A DNA stretch of 64,000 nt from the NCBI GenBank assembly GCA_006386115.1, contig VFIW01000082.1, forward strand, positions 62,001 through 126,000. Reading direction: 5' to 3'. The first letter of the stretch is position 1. Each line of letters opens with the position of its first letter. This DNA comes from Globisporangium splendens (lineage: Eukaryota > Oomycota > Peronosporomycetes > Pythiales > Pythiaceae). The notes under the pieces are model-generated. The model saw only the letters and a program-made list of their open reading frames with translations. It made no database searches and had not been told where the DNA came from. The translations under genes and the position numbers were made by a program. Positions 45,397 to 56,505 of the stretch are shown here, piece by piece.

Positions 45397-48300
45397 ATGG
45401 ACCCGTTCACGGAACTGCGCAAGCACGCTGGTGGCAACCACCCGCAGAAGGCCAAGCTCAATATCGTGCTCAGCGCGATCACGGACGTGATCTACGAGCG
45501 CCGCGGCACCAACGCGAGCGATATCAAACCCATCTCCAACACAGAATACTTCGCCGCGCTCATGACGGCGCTCGAGTCCGCGGTCGCGTCCCACCAGCAA
45601 GAGATCACGCAGTTGCTCGCCATGGTGCTGCCTGTCGTGCCGGAAGCCGTGCTGCGCGCCAAGTACAGCGCCATCGCCAAGTGCATCGTGCGCGTGATCC
45701 AAGAAGCCGACGGCGAAGGTGCGCTCCTGCGCTCAGGTAGCGCGTGTCTCGGTCTCGTGCTGCTCGCGCAGGAACCTTCGGCTGCGGTTTGGGGCCGCCC
45801 CGAAGTGCTCAAGTCGTTCCAGCTGTTGCTGTCGCTGGCGACGGACGCGCGTCCAAAGATCCGCAAGGGCGGACAGAAGTGGACAACCGACATCCTGCAA
45901 TTGCACGCCGACAACAACTGCGACGCACTCTCTACGCACATTGCCAGCTTCTCGGAGAACGTCTTGGCGTCGGCGTCGAGCTCCAAGGACGAAGCACGCC
46001 TCGTGCAGCTCATCGGCTTCCTCAAGACCGCGCTGCCGCTGCTGCAGAAGAAGGTCGTGTCGTCGCTCGTCGATGCGCTCAGCAAGTACGTCAACTCATC
46101 CGCCAAGAACCTGCGCATCGTGACCTACGAGGCGCTCGACGCGTTGACGCGTGAGAACAAGTCTAAGCTCTCCCAGGAGACGCTCTCCAAGATCCTCTCG
46201 ACGTTGCTCAACGCCGACGGCAGTACGGTCCACGACACAGACATTGGCGCGTTCGCCGTGCGCATCCTCGAGGCATCGCTCGTGCGTCTTCAGAAGCTCA
46301 ACGAGCCCATGGCACGCGAGCTGCTGCCGCGCGTCGTCGTGAACGTGTGCGCGCACTTTGAGAGCGCGAACGCCAAGATCCAGAAGCAGACGTCGCGCTC
46401 GCTCGTGTACATTTTGACGCACTGCGTGTCTCAAACCGTGCTGGAGGAAGAAGCGACGTACACGGACATTGCGCGCATCCTGACGTCGCTCCAGAGCCTC
46501 ATGACGCTGCGCTTCCAGGGTGCATGGAAGCACATCTTTAGCACGCTCGCGAGTCTGTTTACGTTCTACGGATCGGTCAGTTCTCCGGCGTTGGACCCGA
46601 TCTTGATCACGTGCTGCGAGCTCCACGAGGCTGCTGAGAACATGCCTGGCCGCAACGGTGGCGACAACCGGGACCTGACCAACCTGTTCGTCGAAGTTGC
46701 GGGCGCAGCGGTCGCTGCGATCGGCCCACGCCGATTCCTGGACATCGTGCCACTCGACCACCCGACCGAGGTGATCAGCGAGAAGCGTCTGTGGCTGCTG
46801 CCCGTGTTCAACGACTCGCTCAAGTCGTACGCGTGCGAGTTGGAGTTTTTCGCGTCCAAGATGCTCGCGTTCGCGCGCGACTGCGAGATCAAGACTCGCG
46901 AGGACAACGCGACGCCGCTCATGATCAAGAAGTACCAGATGCTCACGATGCAGATCTGGGCTCTGTTCCCGAGCTTCTGTGCGAATGCCGTGGACATTGA
47001 CACGAACTTCAAGAAGATCGCCAAGATCCTCGCCAACGCCATGGCCGACAAGCGGTACCCGGAGCTTCGCCTCTCGGTGTGCCAGGGTCTCCAGGCTTTG
47101 GTCAAGAAAACCCGTGTGCTCAAGGCCAACCGCGACAACTACGACGCCGATGATGAAGAAGAAGAGTACGAGGAGGAAGACGACGAAGAAGTCGACGAGG
47201 AGAAGCTCGCGCGCGACCGTGCGGCTCTGGGCAAGTATTCGAGCAAGTACCTCCCGCTGCTGATCAGTTTTGTCGAAGAATTGGATCCAGAGAAGGATGC
47301 CGAGAAGTCCCAAATGTAAGTAGACTGACCTGAGTATGTGGTGGTGTGGAGATGGATACTCACTTTGTCGCTGTTTCTTTGTATGTGTAGTCTGATGGAC
47401 ACTGTTGAGGGTTTTGCATCGCTCGCGGAGCCTGCGTTCGTGACGACGACGTTCAAGAAGATCATGCAGAAGCTGCTGGAAGCCACGACCCAGGTCAAGC
47501 GCATGGAAGCCGCGGCTGCCGAGAACGCGGCCAAGGAAGGCGGTGACAGCAAAGCCCAGCAGAAGGCGCAGCTCAAGCTCAAGCACGTGGCGCACGCGCA
47601 GATGAGTCTGGCGATGACGCTCATCCAGCACATGGACATGGACAACATCAACCTGCTCTACCGCGTGATCAAGCCCTACTTGCTCGACGACACGGACGGC
47701 GCGATGCAGAAGCGCTCGTACGCCGTGCTCGTGAGCATCTGCGACAACCACCCGAGCTTCATGACGACCGAGGCGAACCTCAAGGACATGACCGAATCGA
47801 TCTGCGAGTCGCTGCTCACGTGCTCGATCCCAGCCAAGAAGATGCGTCTGCGCTGTCTTGTGCACCTGATCAACGCCATGGTCGAGTCTCCGCAGGACGT
47901 GAACGTGGACAACCTCATCCCGAACCTGGTCGGTGAGATCATCCTGTGCACGAAAGAGGCGAACGGCAAGGCTCGTGAGGCTGCGTTTGAGCTCCTGGTC
48001 GCCATGGCGCACCTCATGAAGGCCAAGCACCCGGAGCACGGCCTTATGGAGTACCTGCAGATGGTTCTTGGTGGTCTTGCAGCCCGCACGCCGCACATGC
48101 GCAGTGCTTCGGTGGTGTGTCTGAGTCGTCTGGTATTCGAGTTTGGCCGCGAGGAGGCCGTGATCCAGGCGGCGATGCCGCAGTTGCTCAAGACGGTGCT
48201 GATGCTGCTCCATGAGAAGGCCCGCGAGGTGATCAAGTCCGTGATCGGGTTTATGAAGCTGGGCATTGCGATGCTGCCGAAGGATCAGTTGCGCGAGTTT

Positions 48301-49226
48301 TTGCCTGATATCACGAACGGATTGCTCGTGTGGATCGGCGAGAGCAAGAACCGATTCCGTGCCAAGACGCGCATCATCCTGATCAAGTTGTGCCGCAAGT
48401 ACGGCTATGACGAAGTCGCGGAGCTCGTGCCGGAGGAAGACCGCGCGCTGATCAAGCACATCAAGAAGACCAAGGAGCGCGAGGACAAGAAGAAGGCCGA
48501 GGGTCCGTACGCCAACAAGAAGGACGCGAGCAAGGGCGACGGCACGTTCGAGGAGTTCATGGCCGACTCGGACGACGAAGGCGACGACTCGGACGGCGAC
48601 CACGCCATGGGCGGCGAGGTCCAAGCCGCACTCAAGCGCAAGAAGGACCTGCACCGCAAGAACAAGAACAAGAACAAGGTCATCCGCGAGGACGACGACG
48701 ACATTGTGGACTTTTTGGACTCGAACGCCGCCGTCAAGAACGTGTACTCGGCCTACGACGATGACGACAACAGCGACGACGATGAAGACTTCCAGATGTC
48801 CAAGGACGGCCGGTGTGTTTTCTTTATAACCAAGAGCTTTGTAATGTGGAGGACAGGTTGACTGACTTGCATTATTTGTGTTTCTGCTGCTGCTTTAGAC
48901 TGATCATCCCTGACAAGGACGCCAAGATGGGCGACGACGACGACAGCGAGGACGAGGAGCAGATCAAGATGGACGTGGCGTCGCAGCTCGAGAAGATGGG
49001 GCTCCACCATCGCGACAGCGGCAAGGCCAAGCGCAAGCGCGACGACAGCGACGCCGGCAAGGAGTACCGCGCCAAGAAGGCCGGCGGCGACATGAAGAAG
49101 AAGGGTAAGCTGGAGCCGTACGCGTACATCCCGCTGGACCCCAAGTTCATGGCCAAGCGCAACAAGCGCAACGCCGTGGACCGGTACTCCAACAATGTCG
49201 GCAAGCGACGAAACAACCGCAAGTGA
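45397..49226 (+). CDS. RRP12: RRP12 ribosome biogenesis/export factor
   Basis: This nucleolar HEAT/armadillo-repeat protein is needed for pre-40S (and pre-60S) maturation and nuclear export. Exons are 45397-47315, 47391-48812 and 48899-49226, giving 1,222 residues; all splice sites are GT-AG and the frame closes. The N-terminus MDPFTELRKHAG has no targeting signal. The NUC173-type central region is recognisable (GQKWTTDILQLHADN, then RYPELRLSVCQGLQALVKKT). An acidic Asp/Glu insert lies near residues 585-605, just before the first intron. The C-terminus alternates acidic and Lys-rich stretches and includes RLIIPDKDAKMGDDDD across the last splice, like the GRGIIPD motif of other RRP12 proteins. 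It ends in the basic tail NNVGKRRNNRK. Strong G/C-ending codons fit a highly expressed gene. Confidence 0.92.
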
Positions 49227-49373
49227 GCAGTGTTGGGTGTGGGTTTTGCCATATAGTAAGTAGTAGTTTTCTTTCCCTCCATAGGTACATTCCATCCTCT
49301 TGTTGAGTCCATTGAACACTTTTCTTCATTTGAAAAGGACTTTGTTCTAAATACACATGTCCGACAATTCATA

Positions 49374-50852
49374 TTAGCACTCGTAGATCTTGACAATGCG
49401 CTGGATACTGGTGCGACAGATCGGGCAGCTCGCGCAGTACGGGTCCTGCTGCTTGATGACCGAGAGGCACGTGTGGCAGCCCGCGATGTGGCCGCACGGC
49501 ACGCAGATCGCGTCCCGCTCGGCGTCCATGCACACGACGCAGTCGCGTTTCGCGGGTTTCTGGGGACTCGCGTCTTCGTTCTTTGCGGATACGGGCGACA
49601 GCACATGCTTTGGTGGGTCGTAATTTGACGGCACGTTTTCATTCTGAGCATAGCCCACGGCGCTTGCTGCATACTCTTGAGAACTCATCGTACTGATCGA
49701 ATCGGAAGGAGCGCTCGCTGGGAACACGACGGAGCCCGGGCCGCGGTAGAAGAGATCGTCTTCGCCCAGGAACGTTGGCGCAGAAGGGCGAGAAACAGGA
49801 ACCAAGGTCGTTGGAGATGGCAGGTATGTCGGCGGCTCGGGATATGACGACGAAGAAAGAATTGAATGTGGCACCAGTTCTGGGTATGAAAATGAAGAGG
49901 CAATTGGATGTGGCGCTGGCTCTGGAAATGACAACGACGAAGAGCTACGTGGAAGTCGCTCTAATTGGCTGGCACGAGAAGAGAGCAGCGCATCCTGCGT
50001 CCCCAGCAAAGGCTGTGTGGCGAGCGTTCGTCCAAGCACAACCACCCACTCGTACTCAATTGCTTCACTGTCTGCGGCAAACACAATCTTCTTGATGTGC
50101 ACGGACCCGTGGCCGTTGGTCACTCCTGTAACAGGGTCGCGGCTGAACTTGCGGTCCCGAATGCTGTGCACGACAACGGGGCGATCCAACTGGAACATAT
50201 GGGGTCTGTCTGACCACACGGCATCACGCAACGCCGGTTGAGCACGGGACGCTGCATCGATCAACAGCACGTGTTTAGGCATAAGGTCGTATGGGGATGT
50301 GAACACGCACACCTCGAACCGCGTGCGCTCGAGGTCACACGCGAGCGCGACGACCCACCGCCGTTTCCACACGGGCAGCAACGACACACCATTGATCTGC
50401 AGCCACCCGCTCTTCAGCGACAAGTGGTGAGTCAGCACGTCTGCGGCTTGCCTGCGTCCTCGGAGCCGTGCGACGTCGAGTGGCGTGTGACCCCTCTTGT
50501 TGAGTGCGAACGCATTCGCGCCAGCGTGCAGCATGTACTCGACCGCGAGCGGCGCGTTCGCGTACGCAGCGTAGTGCAGCGCCGTGTTGCCGTAGTCTGT
50601 CTGGTCGACGACGTCCATGTCGGCGCCGAACTCGAGCAGGTGCTGCACGACGAGCGCGTTCGCGTCGCGGTTCTTGCGCTTCTTGGTGAGACACGCGACC
50701 ATGAGCGGCGTCGTGCGTTTGACCGGGTGGTGCGCGTTCAGCATAGCGTGCGTCGGGTTCTTGAGCAGAATGGCGCGGATGCGTGCGTCGTCGTGCTTGC
50801 GCGCCGCGTTCCAGAGCGCGTCGCTGTCGTCGCGCGCGCTGAAGAAGCCCAT
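49374..50852 (-). CDS. Ankyrin-PH-RING protein, probable E3 ubiquitin ligase
   Basis: A 492-residue, intronless protein. Ankyrin repeats occupy about residues 10-150 (TTPLMVACL, DYGNTALHYAAYANAPLAVE, RGHTPLDVARLRGR). A PH-like domain follows at about 152-290, opening KSGWLQINGVSLLPVWKRRW and closing with a Trp helix (EYEWVVVLG). A Ser/Pro-rich linker carries degenerate tandem units around SYPELVPHSI. The C-terminus is a C3HC4 RING (CVVCMDAERDAICVPCGH, then CHTCLSV and CPICRTSI). RING proteins with CVVC-type first pairs act as E3 ligases; the PH domain would give membrane or phosphoinositide targeting. Substrates are unknown. The start at 50852 has the MGFFSARDD context; the upstream open frame is leader. 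An initiator-like TCATTCCC lies 84 bp above. Confidence 0.82.
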   Translation of the reverse strand: MGFFSARDDSDALWNAARKHDDARIRAILLKNPTHAMLNAHHPVKRTTPLMVACLTKKRKNRDANALVVQHLLEFGADMDVVDQTDYGNTALHYAAYANAPLAVEYMLHAGANAFALNKRGHTPLDVARLRGRRQAADVLTHHLSLKSGWLQINGVSLLPVWKRRWVVALACDLERTRFEVCVFTSPYDLMPKHVLLIDAASRAQPALRDAVWSDRPHMFQLDRPVVVHSIRDRKFSRDPVTGVTNGHGSVHIKKIVFAADSEAIEYEWVVVLGRTLATQPLLGTQDALLSSRASQLERLPRSSSSLSFPEPAPHPIASSFSYPELVPHSILSSSSYPEPPTYLPSPTTLVPVSRPSAPTFLGEDDLFYRGPGSVVFPASAPSDSISTMSSQEYAASAVGYAQNENVPSNYDPPKHVLSPVSAKNEDASPQKPAKRDCVVCMDAERDAICVPCGHIAGCHTCLSVIKQQDPYCASCPICRTSIQRIVKIYEC

Positions 50853-51398
50853 GGCGAACAAGGGCAGTTGGCTCTTGGTCGGCGAGAGAATCGTGGTGTG
50901 TGCAGCTGAGTGGGTGCATTCTGCGAAGGCATGTTGGGAATGATGGTCGAGTGCGCGCAACGCGACAGGAGTGTACAGCAACTGTTCTCTACACTGCTCC
51001 TGTAAAACCAATGCATTGCCTTTTCTGATATATTCCAATTTATGCTGATTCATTTTTAAAGTTTCAAAGAGCCTGTGTCATGTAATACAAGGTGCTTACC
51101 CTGTTCAGAGAAAATTTGGAGCGGGCAAACACGTCCCTCATCAGACTCTTGACAGTTGTTAGCTCCATAAATAATCAACTGAAGTCAGTAGATTGCGCCA
51201 ATATCCGATGCTAAACAGTCAACAAAGATTGATTTCGTACTGAATTAGATGAGATCAGCGAAAAGGAAAATCCACCTGCCTTCAACATGTCTCCTATCCA
51301 AGTGTACCCACTGTCGCCGTGTATCCAAATCTTGATCATCCCTCCCCCGATTCCTTCTATTTTCCATAACCCAATCACCCAACCAGCGGGTTTTCCTA
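50853..51398. other. Divergent intergenic region, no supported gene
   Basis: About 545 bp between the ankyrin-PH-RING and CEP70-like genes. It is AT-richer than its flanks, with no domain-bearing frame and no strong core element other than the weak initiator listed separately. Confidence 0.5.
50936..50943 (-). promoter_or_regulatory. Initiator-like TCATTCCC of the ankyrin-PH-RING gene
   Basis: The minus strand matches TCATTYYN of the oomycete initiator but lacks the CAWTTT half. It lies 84-91 bp above the start codon. Confidence 0.3.
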
Positions 51399-53371
51399 AT
51401 GACTCTATCTGGGAATTTGGGTGGTTCTTCTGTTGAAGTTTCCACATACGGCGCCAATACAAACTGCAGCCAAACAACAGCGAATGCCGACGTCCAAGAG
51501 CTGCGCATGCAGCTACAGGTCCACCCTCCTCTATCTCTGCGCACATGCGCGCTCTATCTCGACTGTTTGTTAACGCGCAATGTTCGTCTAACGGCGTCTC
51601 TGTGTATATATATACCTTCCCGTTAAGTGCAGCAAGCGCGCGCAGAGATCACGCGGTTTGCCAGTCGCGTGCGGCGCCTCCAGCAAGAAGCCGCGCTATT
51701 AGAACGCAAACACGACCAACGCGGAATAGCAGGCGATGCCTCTTCTTCCCAGAGCAGCAGCAGTAGCAGCAGCGATGGTGTGACACGAGCTAATACGGAG
51801 GATGCCGACTCAAACCAGAGCGAGCGAGAGCAGCAGGTGGACGACGCTGATGGTGCATGTGACGCGTGGAGCAACGTTCTACGGGACGTCGTGAAGAACA
51901 TCGAGCGAAAGTGTCTTGCTTGCAATTCCTCTCATTGCGCTCGTCGCGACAAAAGCGCTGTCACGAAACTGGACGGACTGCGGCAGTTCCTTCAGCAGCA
52001 GCAACAATTGGTGCTGGCACTTGGCCGCGAGAACTCCCAACTGCGCGATCAACTGGAAGCGAGACCAACACGCCGACAGTTGGATGCGAGTCTATTCATT
52101 CATACGTCGATCCGTCAACATGTACACCTATGAATACTGATATAATCAATTGTCTTGCTGTGCCAAAAGTAGGCTGCGCAATTTGAAATCGAGCACCTTC
52201 AAATCAAGATTCGAGAGTTTCGATCCAAAACGAAGCACTCGACAGCAACAACCAGAGTTCGATCACAAAGGCACCACTGTTTCATCCGCTTCCTACGAAC
52301 ACACTCACGGAACGGATCGGGATCGACAAATTGCTCGGCTGTATTCACGTCGAGACAAGAAACACAGCTGCTACACTAGGCAAGAATGGGAAGCTGCGAA
52401 AATCGATGCGGCGTCATTTTCTGAAAGATCAGCCGTCGCTGCAGTGCTACCTGGTACTGGATTCAACAGCTTTTTCGGCTGATGACACGAAGGAATTGAA
52501 TTCGACAAGAGAGGAAACACAGACTCGACAACAACAGCAACTTAAAAGAAGCGAGGCGATTCGCAAGCAAGTGGGGACTTTGTGCTCTGAAATCGTTGCC
52601 ACTTGCGCATACGTCATGGACGTGAAGGAGATTTCAAAGTTACCTCAGGTCGTGCAAGCAGCGAAACGTGCGGCAACCGTTGTGCCATTTTTCCAACAGT
52701 TTCTTGGCCGAGTGCACGCGATTCTGTATCAACTCGATGAGGTAATGTGCGTGCTGTTCTGCTATTGCTACATTGATGCCCCGAGTTCTAGCTGACGAAA
52801 TGGTTACTACTTGACCTGCGTCAAACATGTTGCTGCAGGGCAATGGTCCATTTTCGGAACCAAAAGTGCCGAATACTTCATCGCACGAGAGTTTAGAGCA
52901 AGTAAGGAAGCTCAATGTTGTATGCACAGCATGCTGTCTCGTCTCAATAATTGGCATTTCCTGACTGAGACAGGTGCTCGAGAGCATCAAGAGTCTCGCT
53001 GTCGAAGTCAAGTCGCGTCGAGCGTTGATGAAATCAGCGTCAGGCAGTATCCACGCTTATGACGATCTCTTTGAGATCATGACGCTGTTGCAGGTGACCC
53101 AGGTGAAAAACATCAAGCCGATGGTTATGGTGAGTTAGCGACCACAAACCTGCTTGCTGGTCGATGCGTGCTCTGAACGTACGTCAGCATACTATTCCCC
53201 CGTATTCCATATCCTTAACAGCGATTGATTGAGTCGAGCCGCAAGGAGAAACTCTTTGCGTGGAAAGTGCGTGAGCTCATGGGACTCGATCAAACAGCGA
53301 CAGGGGTAGATATTCTTGCGGTCATCTCGAAATTCGTGCAGCACGCCGGGCTCATTCCCTCTCCAGCGTGA
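51399..53371 (+). CDS. CEP70-like coiled-coil (centrosomal/basal-body) protein, tentative
   Basis: Tentative model of about 489 residues: exons 51399-51518, 51633-52085, 52173-52216, 52258-52741, 52839-52901, 52974-53129, 53222-53371. The frame closes through all seven. A coiled coil spans the first splice (LRMQLQ joined to QARAEITRFASRVRRLQQE). RDQLEARPTRRQLD carries the RPT motif of centrosomal CEP70-type proteins and joins AAQFEIEHLQIKI. The C-terminal half has the family-like pattern GTLCSEIVATC, VVPFFQQFLGRVHAIL, then a last exon with LFAWKVRELMGLD. Intron 2 appears to be GC-AG (52086-52172). Intron 3 would be only 41 bp (52217-52257) with a poor donor, and introduces a frame change I cannot resolve otherwise. 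The first intron has a weak GTCCAC donor. Gene reality is likely; exact splicing and family are less sure. It could instead be another RPT-motif centrosomal protein. Confidence 0.5.
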
Positions 53372-53800
53372 CAAGCAGCGTCAAAACATCGAAGTGCTGT
53401 AGAGAGGAACGAACGGCTGTAGCAGCAAATATGTGGATGTGCAAGATGCTCTCAGCCTGATGAGAGTCCTGACACGCATCGTCTCCTGCCAAACTGCACG
53501 CAGTTGCGCGACTTTCCGCGACAGCGTCCATGTCGAGCGAAATCTGCTCCAGAACCACAACAGCAAAAAGAGAACAAAAAAACACACACACCCGAGTATG
53601 CGCGAATAAATGGATGTTTTTCATTCATCACAGCTAGTTAAATTGACGAAGGGGGAAAAAATCTACAAAGGGAAGCGAGCGAGAGAGCGCACACGCCTCA
53701 CACAAGCCACTAGCAAACCACAGCCCGACAAGATGCGCTGCACCGCAACACACCAGCTTCCACACATCAAAGTTTCTTCTGCTGGTAATCAACCACCACC
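53372..53800. other. Convergent 3' region between the CEP70-like gene and eEF2
   Basis: About 430 bp between two convergent stop codons, presumably both 3' UTRs. Nothing else is supported. Confidence 0.6.
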
Positions 53801-56505
53801 TTACAAACGGTCGTAGAAACGGTCAAGTGGAGGCACTTCTGGCGACAGACCCTTGCGGACACGCACGCCGTTGACCAACTTGCCCGACATCGAGTTGGCT
53901 TCCACCGGGTCACCGGCAACGACCTGGTAGTGGTCGAACACACACTGTGGGAACGCCTTACCGCCCGACTGTTGGCGCAAGTCGGCCGTGAAACCGAACG
54001 ACTCGTTCACAGGCAAGTACGCCTTCATCTGCACCATCGGGGTACCTGGGCGCTGTTCCTCCGAGAACACGTGGCCACGACGGCGCGTCAGCACACCGTA
54101 GCAACCGCCCATAGCGTCCTGTGGGCACGTAATGTCCACCAAGAACACTGGCTCCATCAACGCAGGCGACGACGTCAATTGGCACGCGTACACCACACGA
54201 CGGCACGTTGGCAAGATCTGACCCATACCACGGTGAATAGCATCGGCGTGGAGCACCACATCCAGCAAGTTCACACGCATGCCGCGCACGGTCTCTTCAC
54301 ACAGCACACCGTCCTTGGTGGCCCAGTTGAAGCCACCGAGCACAGATTCCTTGATCTCACCCAAGTACGACACACCCTTCGTCTGGTCGACAAACAGGTT
54401 CGGACCCGTACCATCTGGACCGAAGCCCCAAATCTTACGCGCATCCGTCACATCCCACCCGTGGTTGTCCGCCAAGTAACGAGCACGAAGCTTGAAATCG
54501 TAACGTGGAGTCACTTCCGTCTTCTGCTCGTCGATCTCATCAGTCAGCTCATCGCCCAAAGGCGCAGCCACACAGAACAAACGGTTGTGCTTGTTTGGCG
54601 ACTTCGACAAGCACGTCTTGCTCGACTCCGACGTAATCGTCTCACGGTACGACACCACTGGCTCCGACACCTTCACTTCACACCCCATGTATTCCTCCTG
54701 GAGATCCTTCAAGCAAATCTCCAAGTGGAGCTCACCAGCACCAGCGATAATGTGCTCGCCAGACTCCTCCGTGTAACACAGCACCATAGGGTCCGACTTC
54801 GCCAGACGCTTCATGCCTTCCACCAACTTTGGCAAGTCGGCAGCAGACTTTGGCTCGACGGCGACACGCACGACAGGCGACACCGAAAACTTCATCGTAC
54901 GGATCGTGTGGCCAGTCTCCGACGTCGTGATCGTACCAGACTTCAGCAAGTACTGGTCCACACCCACAAGACCACACGTGTTACCGGCTGGAATATCCGG
55001 GGTCTGCTCCACGTAACGACCCATCATAATCACCGTACGCTGGATGTTCTTCACCCACAGGTCGGTCTTCTTGCCTGGAACGTAGTTTGGACCCAGGAGA
55101 CGCACCTTCTGACCAGTCGCGATCTTACCAGCGAACACACGTCCGAACGCGTAGAAACGACCCTTGTCCGACGTTGGCACCATCTTCGACACGTACATCA
55201 CCAAAGGACCGTTCACGTCACACTTGCGGATGGCGTTCGCACACTCATCGTCAAGAGGACCATCGTACAAAGTCTCCACACGGTAACGCTGAGCAGTCAC
55301 TGGCGACGGCAAGTGCACCACAATCATTTCCAACACAGCATCGGCAGCTGGCAACCAACGCTGCATCACACGCTTCAGCAACGGCTTGCCCACCAAGTCA
55401 CGCTCGTCCGACTTCAGCTCAACACCCACAGCCTTCATCATCTTCTCGAACTTCGCCTTCTTGTCGTTCATGATCGCGTCGAACATCTTGATGATCGGCT
55501 CCATGATGAACTGGCAGAAAGCACGCTTCAACGTACCCTCAGCGTTGTTCTTGCTCGTCCACTTCTTGTTGTCCGCGTCGAAGTACCAGTCGCCCCACAA
55601 CTTCTGCATCATCTTGCTCTCCTCAATGCCGAACTTCTGGCCGTACATACGGGCAAACTTCTTCAGCGTAAAACCCCACTGGTGGAGACCTGAACCGAAC
55701 GCCACCGTACCCTTGTCTGGGTACACCTGGCAGTCACCCAACGCTTCGTCGTTGTACGTAGAGATAATCACGTTCACGTTCTCAACCACCTGGTTGAACG
55801 CCTGGTAGCACTCTTCTGGACCCAACTGCAACTCCAAAAGAGCACGGTCCACCTTGTTCAACATCAACACTGGCTTCACACGCTCCGTGATAGCCTGGCG
55901 CAGCACCGTCTCCGTTTGCACGCACACACCATCGATCGAGTCCACGACGACGAGGGCACCATCCGTCACACGGAGCGCGGCAGTCACTTCCGAAGAAAAG
56001 TCAACGTGACCTGGAGAGTCGATCAAGTTGATCAAGTACGAGTTCTTGTTGATCGTCACTTCAGTGGCAGCGGCTTCGGCAGCGGCTTCAGCAGCGGCGG
56101 CTTCAGCAGTCACACCGGCAACCTTGTTCGACGCAGCGAGATCACCAGCGTCCATATCGTACTCAAAGAACATCGAGATACCAGTCGACTTGATGGTAAT
56201 ACCACGCTCCTGCTCGTCGGCACGGGTGTCCGTGAAACGCGCTTCACCGGCGTGCTTGGCGGCGATAATACCGGCCTTCGACACCAACGAGTCGGTCAAC
56301 GTCGACTTGCCGTGATCGACGTGAGCAATCACGGACATGTTACGAATGTTCTTCGTGTAGTCCATGATCTCACGCATCTGGTCGACCGTGAAGTTAACCT
56401 GTCGTTTCATACACAAAGCAAGATACCACGTTAGATCATCGCAGTCCTCAGAGCTTCCATGCCCTCAAGACACAGCATTGGAGACATCGACACGCGACGC
56501 ACCAT
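53801..56505 (-). CDS. EEF2: Translation elongation factor 2 (eEF2)
   Basis: This GTPase translocates tRNAs and mRNA on the 80S ribosome. Exons are 56505-56503 (the ATG alone) and 56398-53801, giving 866 residues. The intron 56502-56399 (104 bp) has a GTGCGT donor, a CTAAC branch-like sequence and an ACAG acceptor, and restores the universal start MVNFTVDQ. G motifs: [17 protein letters not shown] and [10 protein letters not shown]. The diphthamide loop reads [13 protein letters not shown], with the modified His conserved but Met where most eukaryotes have the second Gly of RGGGQ. An Ala/Glu-rich insert of about 23 residues (roughly 56050-56150) lies between switch I and DSPGH. The C-terminus PLDRFYDRL is standard. 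A T-rich initiator-like stretch (CCATTTCCTTTTTT, minus strand, 56588-56602) lies about 85-100 bp above the ATG. Confidence 0.97.

Noticed and set aside
46096..48654. An 852-codon minus-strand frame opposite RRP12
   Set aside because: Antisense shadow of strongly biased codons; composed mostly of Leu, Arg, His, Val and Glu with no domain.
48813..48898. Reading RRP12 straight through 48812 into a short terminal frame ending at 48861
   Set aside because: A GT-AG intron here restores the conserved RLIIPDKDAK junction and basic tail.
53930..55693. A 587-codon plus-strand frame opposite eEF2
   Set aside because: Antisense shadow of a highly biased gene, Thr/His/Arg/Leu-rich without domains.
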